DNA of 64,000 bases, taken from Trichosporon coremiiforme. Taxonomy: Eukaryota > Basidiomycota > Tremellomycetes > Trichosporonales > Trichosporonaceae. The translations under genes and the position numbers were made by a program. Below the pieces are notes generated by a model. The model saw only the letters and a list, made by a program, of their open reading frames with translations, was not told where the DNA came from and did not search any database. Positions 24,112 to 34,646 of the stretch are shown one piece after another. Position 1 is the first letter of the stretch. Every line of letters starts with the position of its first letter. Location of the stretch: positions 1,287,980 through 1,351,979 of the forward strand of contig BCJJ01000013.1 in NCBI GenBank assembly GCA_039545355.1. Direction: 5' to 3'.

Positions 24112-26475
24112 ATGCCGCCGCCCATGTTGTCCGTCAACAGGCGCACCTCCCTCCATGAAGTCGGCAACCGGTTCAACATGGCCAGCCCCCAGCAGCGCGC
24201 CAAGAGCGCGTCCCCGAGCAACACCAAGCGCCGGATAGTCCCCGTCACTCTCAACATTTCCGCAGATGGGTTCAAGCCGTCCGCGCCGGCGTCGCCGCCA
24301 CCGTCGCTGAAGGGGAAGGAGCGCGAGTCTTCCTCTGCCAACGGTACGCCTAAGGGGACGCCGAAGGCCAAGTCAATGGCAAACGGGCACGCGACTCCGA
24401 AGAGCACGCCGAACGGTACGCCCAACGGGCGACCGAAGCTTGCGAACGGCACGCCCAACGGCAACGGCTCGGCGAAGAAGTCGGTGGCTAACGGACACGC
24501 GTCGACGCCGAAAAGTCTCCCGAATGGAACGCCTAATGGAACGCCCAACGGAACGTCCAAGGGAACGCCGAACGGTACCCCGGCCAGCGGCAAGAAGGAG
24601 AAGACCAAGGGCGGTGCTAAGAACGCCGCCGGCGCGCTCGACCTGACCTGGCCGCAGGAGTTCCGCTCGCGCTCTGCCGCTGGACTCGTGAACGGCTCCA
24701 TGGCGTGCTATGCGAACGCGACGCTGCAGGTCATCCTGCACACCCCGCCGGTACTGAGGGTGGCTCTGGCTCATGACCGAGAGGACTGTGAGTGCCCGCG
24801 CGAACGCTAGGGTTGAAAGATAAGGACTGCGGGCCGTGGCTCTCTGCACGTATCTGTTCGAATCTCGCGGGCGGCGAGTAGGGGCGGAGTGGTGTTGTCC
24901 GTGGCCCAACCTGAGGGTGACCCGGACGCACAGACGCGGCCATCAGGCCATCACGTCAACAAACATCACGAGATTACACACCCTGGCAATGTGCGAACAC
25001 GAGCTGACTGAAAGGCTTGCTGCATGGACGTAACAAGTTCTGCATGCTGTGCGCACTGCGCTCGATGGCGACGGGCGAGCACTTCTCCGGCAAGCGGGCG
25101 TACCGCCCAACAGCGGTTCACAGTCACCTAGGACGTGAGTTGAGAGCTTGTAATAGCGAAGCTGACGTGTTCAGAGATCAAGAAGGGCTTCAGCAAGCAC
25201 CGGCAGGAGGACACGCACGAGTTCTTCCGATTCGTGACGGATGCGCTGCAGAACTCGGCTCTGGCGGGCAAGCCGAAGGACCTCCCGGAGAAGATCAAGC
25301 ACTCGACGTGGGTGTACAAGATCTGGGGCGGCAAGGTGCGGTCTCGCGTCCTCTGCCTGTCGTGCCGGAAGCCGAGCGACACGTTTGACACGATCCTCGA
25401 CCTGTCTCTGGACATTGCGACGCGGTCGAAGAACGCGACGCTCAGCGTCGAGCAGCTCCTCGACAACTACATCAAGGAGGACAAGCTCGACGGGGACAAC
25501 AAGTACAACTGCGAGAGCTGCAAGCGCAAGTCGGCGGCTACCAAGTCGATGCGCATCGCCCAGGCGCCGCCGGTATTAACGTTCCACCTGAAGCGGTTCG
25601 GCTTCTCGCTCACGAGCTGGAGCACAAAGGCGACAAAGGTTAACAACCTCATCGACTACAGGCCCACGCTCGACATCAGCAAGTACATGACTGAGCCGGG
25701 CAGTGGGGCCAAGTACCGCCTGTTCGCGGTTACGTGCCACCACGGCAGCTCGCTGCACTACGGCCACTACACGAGCTACGTCAAGGGCAGCGACGGGAGC
25801 TGGTTCGAGTGCGATGACGAGTCCGTCCGCCAGGTCCGCCCCAGCGACGTCCTCCAGGACCGCGCGGCCTATCTCCTGTCCTACGTCCGTGTGGATGCCG
25901 ACCAGCCGCCGTCAGCGCCGGCCACGCCCGTCGTACCCGCCGTCACGAACAAGCGCCAGCGCGAGGAGGATAGCCCGTCGCCGAACAAGCGGCCGAACGG
26001 TGTCCCGAACGGCGTGAAGAAGGACACCCCGGCTCTCTCAAAGCTGAACCAGCAGTACGCCTCGTCCTCTCCCTCCTCGTCGTCTTCTTCAGACGACGAG
26101 GGCGACAAGATCATGAAGCCTGCCAAGACCGTCAAGGTCACCAAGCCGTCATTACCCACGCCGCCGGAGACCTCCCCTGCCGGCGCTAGGCCGACCACGC
26201 CTCCCCCCTCCTCAGCTAAGAAGATGGCCGGTCTCCTCAGCCCCCGTTCGCCGAAATCCCCCAAGGCCCCGAAGTCGCCAAAGAAGCGCGCCACCCACTC
26301 CCATGCCCACCCCCACTCGCCCAAGAAGAGCAAGCACCATCGCCCCAACCACCGCAACCAGATTGTTGGCAAGGGCGCGCCCATGCCGTTCAAGCAGGGC
26401 AGCTTCGGGAAGAGCAACCTGCGTAACAAGCGGAAGAACAAGATTGGGCGGATGAAGGGGAGGCATGAGAGCTAA
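24112..26475 (+). CDS. Ubiquitin carboxyl-terminal hydrolase, USP family (USP36/Ubp-like)
   Basis: Three exons: 24112-24787, 25015-25134 and 25175-26475, 698 aa. The N-terminus of about 165 residues carries a degenerate Asn-Gly-Thr-Pro repeat region. The USP catalytic domain runs from about 180 to 490. The Cys box reads GLVNGSMACYANATLQ with candidate Cys199. FCMLCALRS and RQEDTHEFFRFV follow, then a zinc-ribbon-like CLSC plus CESCKRK pair, LTFHLKRFGF, and the His box HYGHYTSYV with candidate His463. The C-terminal about 200 residues are Ser/Pro/Lys-rich, ending in a very basic tail (KRKNKIGRMKGRHE) that suggests nuclear or nucleolar location, as for USP36/Ubp10-type enzymes. It cleaves ubiquitin from proteins. 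The usual GNTC of the Cys box is replaced by SMAC. Confidence 0.88.
24340..24590 (+). repeat. Degenerate coding repeat, NGTP(K/N)GTP type
   Basis: Within exon 1 of the deubiquitinase gene, codons for Asn-Gly-Thr-Pro recur many times with small changes (NGTPKGTPK, NGTPNGTPNGTS). The DNA repeat is a drifting 12-bp unit like AACGGAACGCCC. On the opposite strand it creates a false open frame rich in Gly-Val-Pro-Leu. Confidence 0.85.
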
Positions 26476-26834
26476 GCGCGAGGCGGTACGAGGCCGAAGG
26501 CCGAGTGCGCCGAGGGCAGGCCAAGCTCTTGCCCGAGATAGCGAGTCGATGTCAGTCCGTAAGGAGACTTTCGCTCGCGCTGGCCAGCACGATCGGGAGC
26601 TGAGCTCCGACCGGTGCCCGACTGGTGCAGACTCACCACCACACAAATACCACATTGCATTTCCATTTCCCACTTGTTTACCACAGACAGGAACACCAGA
26701 CATAGACTCGGTCCCCTTTGCATTTCATGTATTTGACTGTACGCCCTAACAGGAGGTCTCTGCAAAACATGGAGTTACATCGCTTCATATTTCTGTCACT
26801 GTTCTACGTTGTGCTGCAAATTGGCGTGGGTATA
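26476..26834. other. Convergent intergenic region, no gene
   Basis: The deubiquitinase (plus) and the NUDIX gene (minus) converge. The 359 bp between their stops hold no supported coding sequence and should contain both 3' UTRs. Confidence 0.5.
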
Positions 26835-28086
26835 CTAGAGCTTGGCGGCAACCGGCTTCGGGTCGCGAGACGGGTGCTTGCTCACGACGACCTCGTAGTC
26901 GACCTTGGCCGAGTTGGCCTCCTCTCCGAGGTCGGAGCGCCAGATGATCTCGACCTCGGACGGTCCCCTCTTCGTCGGTTTTACGAGCACGACGCGGGCG
27001 TGGTCTCCTGCCCGGCTAGGGTCCTGGGTCTTGACCTCCTTGCCCGGTCCCTCGAGGCTGAGGACATTCCGCCCGTCGGCGCGCTTGATCCCCAGCCCAA
27101 CGGGAGAAATCACCTTCTCAGCCCACGGGATCGAGGCGGTAGGATGCTCGCCCGGCCCTGTCGGCGTCTTGTTCAGGAAGTCAAGCAGAGCCTCACGCTG
27201 CGCCGAATAGTCTCCCGGACCCGTTAGGAATTGACCGAGCAAAGTGAGGAGGTACAGTTGAGGCGGGAAGAGGATGATTTCTCCCCGGGCCTGTCGCGCG
27301 AGCCAGTCCGAGACGTCGTCGAAGGCGGCGGCCGTGTGCTCGATCCCCCCATCGTGGGTAGGGGTGTGCACTACCGTGCTTGCGTCGCGCTCGGCCGCGA
27401 TTGAGGAGCCCAGGGGAAGCATGTACACGTACATCTGGGTCGTGAAGCGTTTCGGCACGTTCGGGGGCGTCACCCAGCGCGTGAAGGGGATCAGGCCACC
27501 TGGACATTAGTGGCTGCTCCTCTCTTTGGCCCGCGAGAACGTTCAAAGATCAGAACATCGGAGCTCGCGCTCGCGCCCGCTCGCTCCTCCATGTACTCAC
27601 CGACATCAGGTGTTCCGCCCACACTCTCAACCCAGTCCCCGAACCTGACCTTGTTCCCGTGGATCTTCTTCCTCGCCTCCTCAACTTCTCCGGGACTGAG
27701 CTCCACCAGATCTCCCCGCCCGCCGTCCTTCTTAGCCAGCAGGATGCCGGCTTCCTCGAACGTCTCGCGAATCGCTCCAAGTCGGTACGCCTCCGAGTCC
27801 CTGTGTCGGTCATTGGCATCTTCGGCGGGAACGGCTTCGTGGAACTTGCTCAGGTTTCCGCCCGGAAAGACGTGAGCTGATGGGAAGGACGTCGATGTTT
27901 GCACGCGGTGCAGGAGCAGGAGCTGGTTCGTGGGCGAGAGTACCATGATTCTGCCATCAGCTTGATGTTGGCGATCTGAGGGCTGCGGGTCCGAAGATCC
28001 GGTTTGGCCTATACCTACGAGCTGCTCGGCTTGGGCACCATCGGGGCCTTCTTGGCCGGCGGAGCTGTCGAGTGCGGGCGCGACAT
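26835..28086 (-). CDS. NUDIX hydrolase, NUDT19-like, probably peroxisomal
   Basis: Three exons on the minus strand: 28086-28019, 27950-27601 and 27499-26835, 360 aa. The strand LLLLHRVQTS leads into AHVFPGGNL, and the Nudix box follows after a long insertion. Its core is GAIRETFEEAGILLA with Arg84-Glu85 and Glu88-Glu89 for metal binding. The insertion between the GG and the REXXEE part is typical of the NUDT19 (RP2) subgroup. A later PFTRWVTPP segment also fits. The protein ends in Ala-Lys-Leu, a PTS1-type peroxisomal import signal; mammalian NUDT19 is a peroxisomal CoA diphosphatase. I infer hydrolysis of CoA or acyl-CoA in peroxisomes. A TTATAA sits about 70 bp upstream of the ATG. Confidence 0.85.
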
Positions 28087-28644
28087 GGCGATGATCACTG
28101 GCTTCACTGGTGGGGGGCGAGAGCGGCGCACGGCGGCAAGGATAGAAAGCATGTTATAAGAGCGTTGGCCCCGTCGTGCTGCTCGTTGTTATAGTCAAGG
28201 TGGGCCTCGCGCTAACCGGACATGCACAAGTCTTTTGGACCGGCGTCCTGGAGCAGAGGCATAGGAGGAGACGCTCGGCATCCACGACGGCGAAGGCCGA
28301 ACTCGGCTATTGCCGACCGGCGCTCTCACTCCACACTGGGTTCTCCAAGTCTGCACGGAGAACCCCTCGTTGCTCACTTGGTGGAGCTACTGCACGGTCA
28401 AGTCCGCCCAGGTCTCTTGCTCACGGCCGTAATCTCGCGATAATGGGAATGTGACTTCATGTATCTGCACGCGACACTGATCGCGGAATCAAGGCTCGGT
28501 ATCTTTCCTCGCCCACCTTTCTGATACGGAGCTGTTCGTCGACATCCCTCGTTCAGCTCTGTGTCCCGTCGCGTACATTCGCATACATTCGTATAGTACA
28601 ACATGGTATGAATGTGCTGATGTGTGTGAGTCTATTCTATGATG
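28087..28644. promoter_or_regulatory. NUDIX promoter and 3' end of the GCK kinase gene
   Basis: 558 bp between the NUDIX ATG and the kinase stop, both on the minus strand. TTATAA at 28154-28159 is a candidate TATA element for the NUDIX gene. The right part is presumably the kinase 3' UTR. No gene is seen. Confidence 0.5.
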
Positions 28645-31280
28645 TCAGAAGCGGAGTGGCGACGGTCCAGTAGAACCTGCGCTTGGGCCGGTGACCGCCG
28701 CTCCGTTGGTTATGGTCGACGCGCTCGACACTGTACTCGTCGCGCTGCCCGCAGAAGACGCGAGGTGGTTCCTCTCGTTCGCGAGGGGGGTGCGCTCGTC
28801 GTCCTCCACGACGCCGACATGCAGCAGATCATCGAGGCCGCGCTCCACCACGTCGAGCCACGCGCGCAGGTCGTCCACCGTGCTCTCCAGCTCAGAGAGG
28901 GCGTCGCCAGCCCCTTCCGTCCGCGTCAGATCCAGGGGACGCAGGTTCGTCGGCGGAGCCGGCAGACCAGGCGTCATCGGCATCGGGGCGTGGGTGAATG
29001 TGGCGGGTAAGCTGACGGTGCTCGCGTTGATCGGGGGTGCTCCGCGGGGAGGGTCGGGGCGAGCGTCTCGCTCGTTGCTGTTCGGCAGTGCGAGAGGGGA
29101 TGACAGCGGCACGAACGCCTTCGGCGCCGTGTGGCTGCTCGGACTCGGCGGGAGTAGGTCGCTGTTGTCCGGCACGGCCGGCGAGAGCTTCAGCAAGTCG
29201 CGCAGCCCCTTTGCGCCCGCACCTTCGTCGGCGCGCGAGCTCGAGCGCGAGCGCATCATACCCATGCCGCCTCCGCCAGGACGGGGCACCGCGAGAGCCT
29301 TCGTAGGACTCTGCGGCAGGTCGCTGGCGGTCATGGCGAGTTGTTGGGCGGCGGCATGGGCTTGGCTTGCGCCTCGACCCTCGAGGATCGAGTGTGATGC
29401 CTGTCGCATCATCGGTGGACGAGCAAAGGGCGGGGTCGGTGGCGGTCCAAGAGGGCTGAGCTCATCCTCCGTTGCAGCTTGACCCTGCGCACTGCTTGAC
29501 CGCGGGAACTGCGGCGGCGGCACAGCTGGCTTGGTGGCCGCCGACGTCATCAGTGGGAACTGGAAGCCGCGCAGACCCGCAGCATCGCTGCCACCAGCGC
29601 GGTGGACGGGTGGTGCGCCCGGGTGCGGCATGTCCGGCGTGGAACGCGAAGTGGGGACGTTTGATCCGCTCGGGCCGGCGGTGAGCGAGCCATCCTTCGG
29701 AGGCAACGGCGGAGGGCGCACGAGCGGCCGCGCAAGGGGCGTCGCCTGTTGTGACTCCTCTGAACCACTGCCGATCGTGTTCGCCGCTGATCCGGGCGCA
29801 GAGGGGTTGGACGGGTTCGTCACAATGAACAAGTGTCGCGGTTTCCTCGACTGCCGCACAGTTCCAGCGTCATCTGTCGACGATATCGTATCATCTCCGG
29901 TCGTCTCAGGTACTGGCGGAGATTGCAGTGCAAACGGCGACTGGAACGGGTCCGAGTCGGCGGAGTCGTCTTGGAAAAGCCTTCTCAACGATTCCGGCGG
30001 CGCCTTCGTGGCGGCTGGGGTCAGCTACACACGCACTCCTGATAACTCACGAGCCTCATCGGGCTGATCGGAGAGCATGCTCATCCGAGAGCGAACAGTC
30101 TGGAAGGAGTTAGCAGGCGGAGGCAGTCTGAACTTACGAAGCTCCAGTCGTCTCCGTTAACTGTCCCCGAGTCATCATCGATCTGAGCACCGACGCCAGG
30201 TGCCAGACTCATCCGCTGCCCACCCTGCTCCTTCCACTGCTGGAACCGCACGATGAGCTCATTCAGCGCAGTCAGCGGCGTCTTGTTCTGCGTCTTGATC
30301 CACTTCATCTTGCTGAGTTCCTCGGCCGTCAACCGATCCGACGGCTCCTCGTTCAGACAGGCGACGACAAAGTCGCGCATCTCCTTGCTCCATGTTCCTC
30401 CGTCGAGTCTCGGCGCTCGCAGCTTCTTGTCGCTGAGAATTTTGACTGCGTGGGCAGCCGGCTGGCCCGACATTGGCGGCTCGCCATGCGCCATCTCCAG
30501 TAGCGTAATACCGAGAGACCAGATGTCCGCTTTAACATCATAGAGCTTTCCCTGCGTAACGACCTCGGGAGCCATCCAGTACGGTGTTCCGACGAACGTC
30601 GATCGCTTCGCAGTGTTCGACGCCAGCAGTGCGGCGACACCGAAGTCACACAGCAGGATTCGAGGAGGCTGCGCCGTGAGAAGGATGTTGGCCGCTGAAC
30701 GTTAGTTGTCGACATAGCCACGGGAACATACCTTTGATGTCTCGATGAATGATGCCATTCTTGTGGAGGAAGGTCAAGGCAACAAGCACTTCGCGCATGA
30801 TCAGAGCAATGTGCAACTCCTTCAGCGGCTGCGCACGAGACTGTCTGTCAGCTACAGCAACGGCGACCCTCAAAGCTTACCAATGTTCTGATGCTTCCTC
30901 CCTCTGCGTACTCCATGATGATCCAGACCTTCGGGCCCTCCATCAGACTACCGTAGTACTTGATGACGTTTGGCATGGCCACTGTGCCTCCGTGATTTGA
31001 CGCAAAGCTCGACATGAGCTGCTGGAGCAGCGATACCTCCTTCTGAATGTCGCTGACATCGTCTTCTTCTGTATCGAGGTTGATGATCTTGAGTGCCACG
31101 ACATGACCTGTCGCGAGATGACGTCCTTTGTAGACGGCACCGTAGGCGCCCTTGCCTACCATCTCCAGTTTCTTTGGGTCAGGTTGACTTCTGCTGTTGG
31201 GCACATACCTCGTACAGCTTCTCTGGTCGGGCATCTTTAGGCTGTCTGGCGACCGCCTGAAGGTAGGCTGCTTCGACCAT
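28645..31280 (-). CDS. KIC1: STE20/GCK-family protein kinase (Kic1/Nak1 type)
   Basis: Six exons on the minus strand: 31280-31209, 31171-30881, 30840-30732, 30694-30138, 30099-30051 and 30014-28645, 815 aa. The kinase domain starts almost at the N-terminus: GKGAYGAVYKG near 30-40, VALKI with Lys52, HRDIKAAN at 153, CDFGVAALL at 173, and the GCK signature GTPYWMAPEV. The Pro/Ser-rich regulatory tail is about 500 residues long. The last about 60 residues include a helical acidic part (LSELESTVDDLRAWLDVVER). The architecture fits the GCK-III-like kinases Kic1 (yeast) and Nak1 (fission yeast). They act in the RAM/MOR network with Mo25-like Hym1 to control polarity and cytokinesis. The exact subgroup is inferred. 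It shares a 507-bp divergent promoter with SEC18. Confidence 0.82.
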
Positions 31281-31787
31281 GGTGAAGCTTGTGCTCCCCC
31301 CAGGGGGGCTGTGAATGAAAGAATGCGAGGGCGGGTTGCGAGAGCGGGGTGTCCGGTGAGGCAAGAGCTGGAGGGATGGGCGCTTGGTTCAGATGGGGGT
31401 ACCAGTATCAGGCGTCGCTGCGCAGAAGGTGAGATGGGGTTGTGGGATGATGGGGAGGAAGACGTCGATGACAGGAGCGCAGTCGATGAGCTCGGGTGAC
31501 ATCGAAAGCGCACTCTGCGGCCCGGTCACATCCTCCAGACGGAACACACACTTACTCATTCTTCCCAGCGTTCCATTTACAAACGTCTTCGTCCAATTAC
31601 AACTCTTTCATGCCCGCGCCTAATCCCCCCATTAGCACCGGCCACCAGCGATCATCGCCCCCGGCCCTGAAAGGTAAATAACTCTTCACGTGACTTGGCC
31701 ACCCACCGCACGGTCATCGCCACGACGTCTACTTTAGGGCTCGGCAACGTCACTGCTGTTGGCTTTGTCAACTTCACCCCAACTTTC
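31281..31787. promoter_or_regulatory. Divergent promoter of the GCK kinase gene and SEC18
   Basis: 507 bp between start codons. It holds a CACGTG E-box (31687-31692) and C/T-rich stretches pointing both ways. No coding signal was accepted. Confidence 0.55.
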
Positions 31788-34377
31788 ATGTCATTCTTCA
31801 ACCGAAGCAACCCGAACGCCCCAGCGGCTCGACGCGCCGGAGGTGCCGCTGCCGGAGGCGGCGGCGACTCGTACCAGCGCATCGGCACGCCCGACAGCCA
31901 GTCGCACCAGCCGTACCGATCGACTCCACCGCCGGCCCAGTACGGCGGCGACCGGTACAGCGACTACCCGTCCCACCAGCAGCACCAGCCGACACCGCCG
32001 GCACCGGCGCCGCAGAGCCATCGCAAGCCCCCGCCCCGCCAGTACAACGACTACCAGGACTACCCTAGCGAGAAGCAGCCCGAGCCCATCTCGTACCAGC
32101 CGCGCCAGGAGCGCGGACTTCCGCAGACGCCGCAGCACCAGTCGCGGGGCGGCGCCCTCGGTGGTGGTGGAACGTGAGTTGAAGTCGTCCCACGCTTAAC
32201 TGACATTCAGCTTTGGCATTGTGCAATGCCCGTCGACGCGGGCGGCGCTGACGAACCGCCTCCCGGTGAACCCCGGCGACTTCAACTGCAAGTATGTGAT
32301 CGTGCGGAGCCAGTTCGTGCTCGCTACGCTTCCCGACCCGGCAGTCCAGGCCGGCAACATCGGCCCTGCGAAGCACCAGCGTGCATGGATGTCGCTTTCG
32401 GCTGTCGGCGAGTCGGTCGACGTGCAGCCGTACATGCCCCCGCCGAATGCGATGGCGGCGCAGGTCGAGCTCGAGGTCGGTTTCGTTTCTCGGTTCAAGG
32501 AGTCGACGGACGTCTTTGACAGCGAGGACATGGAGAAGGCGTTCCTCGCTGCGTTCCCGGAACTCCCTCTCGCACCGGGGCAGGTGCTCGTGTTCGACTA
32601 CCGCGGCCACGAGCTCAAGCTCTCTGTGCGCAACACGCAGAACTTTGACGGGCAGGAGAACCAGACGGTGGTGATCGAGTCGCAGACCGAGGTCATCTTT
32701 GTGAAGAACCCGGCTGCGAACATCAAGCTGAAGAGCTCGTCGAAGCGTGCGCCGACGAACGCGATTCTCGCCCCCAACTTCAAGTTTGAGGACATGGGCA
32801 TCGGCGGCCTCGACACCGAGTTCACGTCCATCTTCCGTCGTGCGTTCGCGTCGCGTATCTTCCCTCCTGGCCTCGTCGACAAGCTGGGCATCCAGCACGT
32901 GAAGGGTATCCTCCTCTATGGTCCGCCAGGAACCGGAAAGACGCTCATGGCGCGCCAGATCGGCAAGATGTTGAACGCCAACGAGCCCAAGGTCGTGAAC
33001 GGTCCCGAGATTCTGAATAAGTTTGTCGGCCAGTCGGAGGAGAACATCCGCAAGCTCTTCGCGGACGCCGAGAAGGAGCAGCGCGAGAAGGGCGACGAGT
33101 CGTCCCTGCACATCATCATCTTTGACGAGCTCGACGCCATCTGCAAACAGCGTGGCAGCACGAACAGTGGCACGGGTGTCGGCGACTCGATCGTGAACCA
33201 GCTCCTGTCCAAGATGGACGGTGTCGAGCAGCTGAACAACGTGCTTATCATCGGCATGACGAACCGGATGGACATGATTGACGAGGCGCTCCTGCGTCCG
33301 GGTCGTCTCGAGGTGCACATCGAAATCTCGCTGCCGGACGAGGCGGGCCGGTTCCAGATCCTCAACATCCACACGGCCAAGATGCGCGCGAACAAGGTGA
33401 TGGCCTCCGACGTGGATCTGGCCGAACTCGCGGCGCGGACGAAGAACTTCAGCGGTGCCGAGCTGAACGGCCTCGTGAAATCCGCGACGTCGTTCGCGTT
33501 CAACCGGCACGTCAAGGTCGGCAGTGTCGCGCAGTTCGAGCACATTGACGAGATGCAAATCACGCGCGCCGACTTCCTCAACGCGCTGGACGAGGTGCAG
33601 CCCGCGTTCGGCGTGGCCGAGGAGGAACTCGCCGAAGTGATCCAGAACGGCATCATCCACTACTCGCCCCGGGTGCAGGACGTGCTGGCGCAGGGCAACC
33701 TGCTCGTGGAGCAGGTGCGGCACAGCGAGCGCACTCACCTGGTCAGCTGTCTGATCCACGGCGCGCCGGGAGCGGGCAAGTCCGCTCTGGCAGCGAGCAT
33801 TGCTCAACAGTCCGAGTTCCCCTTCATCAAGCTAGTGTCGGCGGATCAGATGCTGGGCATGTCCGAGGCGCAAAAGGTGGCGCACCTGCACAAGGTCTTC
33901 AGCGACGCGTACAAGTCGCCCCTGTCCGTCGTCGTCGTCGACTGCATCGAGCGTCTACTGGAATACAACCCGATCGGCCCCCGCTTCAGCAATGGCGTCC
34001 TGCAGGCCCTCCTCGTGCTGTTTGGCAAGCGGCCGCCAAAGGGCCGCCGCCTCCTCGTCCTCGCCACATCCTCCAACATCGCCGTCCTGCGCGAGATGCA
34101 GGCCATGAGCGTGTTCGACACGGATATCCGGGTCGACTCGATCGCCAGTATCGAGGAGATCGGCACGTGTCTGACGGAAGTCGAGTTTGGCGACGATGGA
34201 GTCCGCAGGAAGACGCTGAGTGCGCTCCGGGACGCCGGGCTCGGTAATGAGGAGTGGAGCGTGGGCGTGCGCAAGCTCCTCACGCTGGCGGAGATGGCGA
34301 GGCAGGATGAGGACCCGGGATTCCAGCTCGCCAGCGCGCTCATCAAGGAGGTCAAGACGACGCCGTACTGGAAGTGA
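31788..34377 (+). CDS. SEC18: NSF/Sec18 AAA+ ATPase for SNARE disassembly
   Basis: Two exons, 31788-32173 and 32211-34377, 850 aa. Residues 1-128 form a Gln/Pro/Tyr-rich extension. The NSF N-domain follows (PSTRAALTNRLPV, FDYRGHELKLSV). D1 has Walker A GPPGTGKT at 366-373, Walker B IIIFDELDA and the sensor region IGMTNRMDMIDEALLRPGR. D2 has GAPGAGKS at 646-653 and the family hallmark YNPIGPRFSNGVLQALLVL. The hexamer works with alpha-SNAP on cytosolic membrane surfaces to unwind spent SNARE bundles in all secretory and vacuolar fusion steps. The N-terminal extension is unusual compared with the 758-aa yeast protein. In D2 the segment after the Walker B valines reads Asp-Cys-Ile-Glu where NSF has Asp-Asp-Ile-Glu. 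Confidence 0.97.
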
Positions 34378-34646
34378 GCGCGGGCGGAGACTCGCACGAA
34401 AGTGCGAGGCGCAGCTACACACTCCTTGATAGAAAACCAACGCAACCCAATCTAGAAGCCGTGATTAGAGTCCCAAGTCAGTAGTATAGAAATGCAGCAG
34501 TTAACTCTCTTGTGCACATAAGATGGAATTATCATCATGACAACCGGGGCAAGGCAATGAGAGAAGAGCAGGGGTATATCTGTTGAGGGGGACGTATATG
34601 CGTGAAGTGGAAAAGATCGGGACATGCAAAAATAAAAATGAGCAGC

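Noticed and set aside
23730..24701. 323-codon minus-strand frame rich in GVPLGVPFG
   Set aside because: This is the reverse reading of the Asn-Gly-Thr-Pro coding repeat in the deubiquitinase gene; the repeat itself creates the open frame.
32065..33807. 580-codon open frame antisense to SEC18
   Set aside because: The composition mirrors the GC-rich third positions of SEC18; no domain, no own splice signals. It is a shadow of a strongly codon-biased gene.
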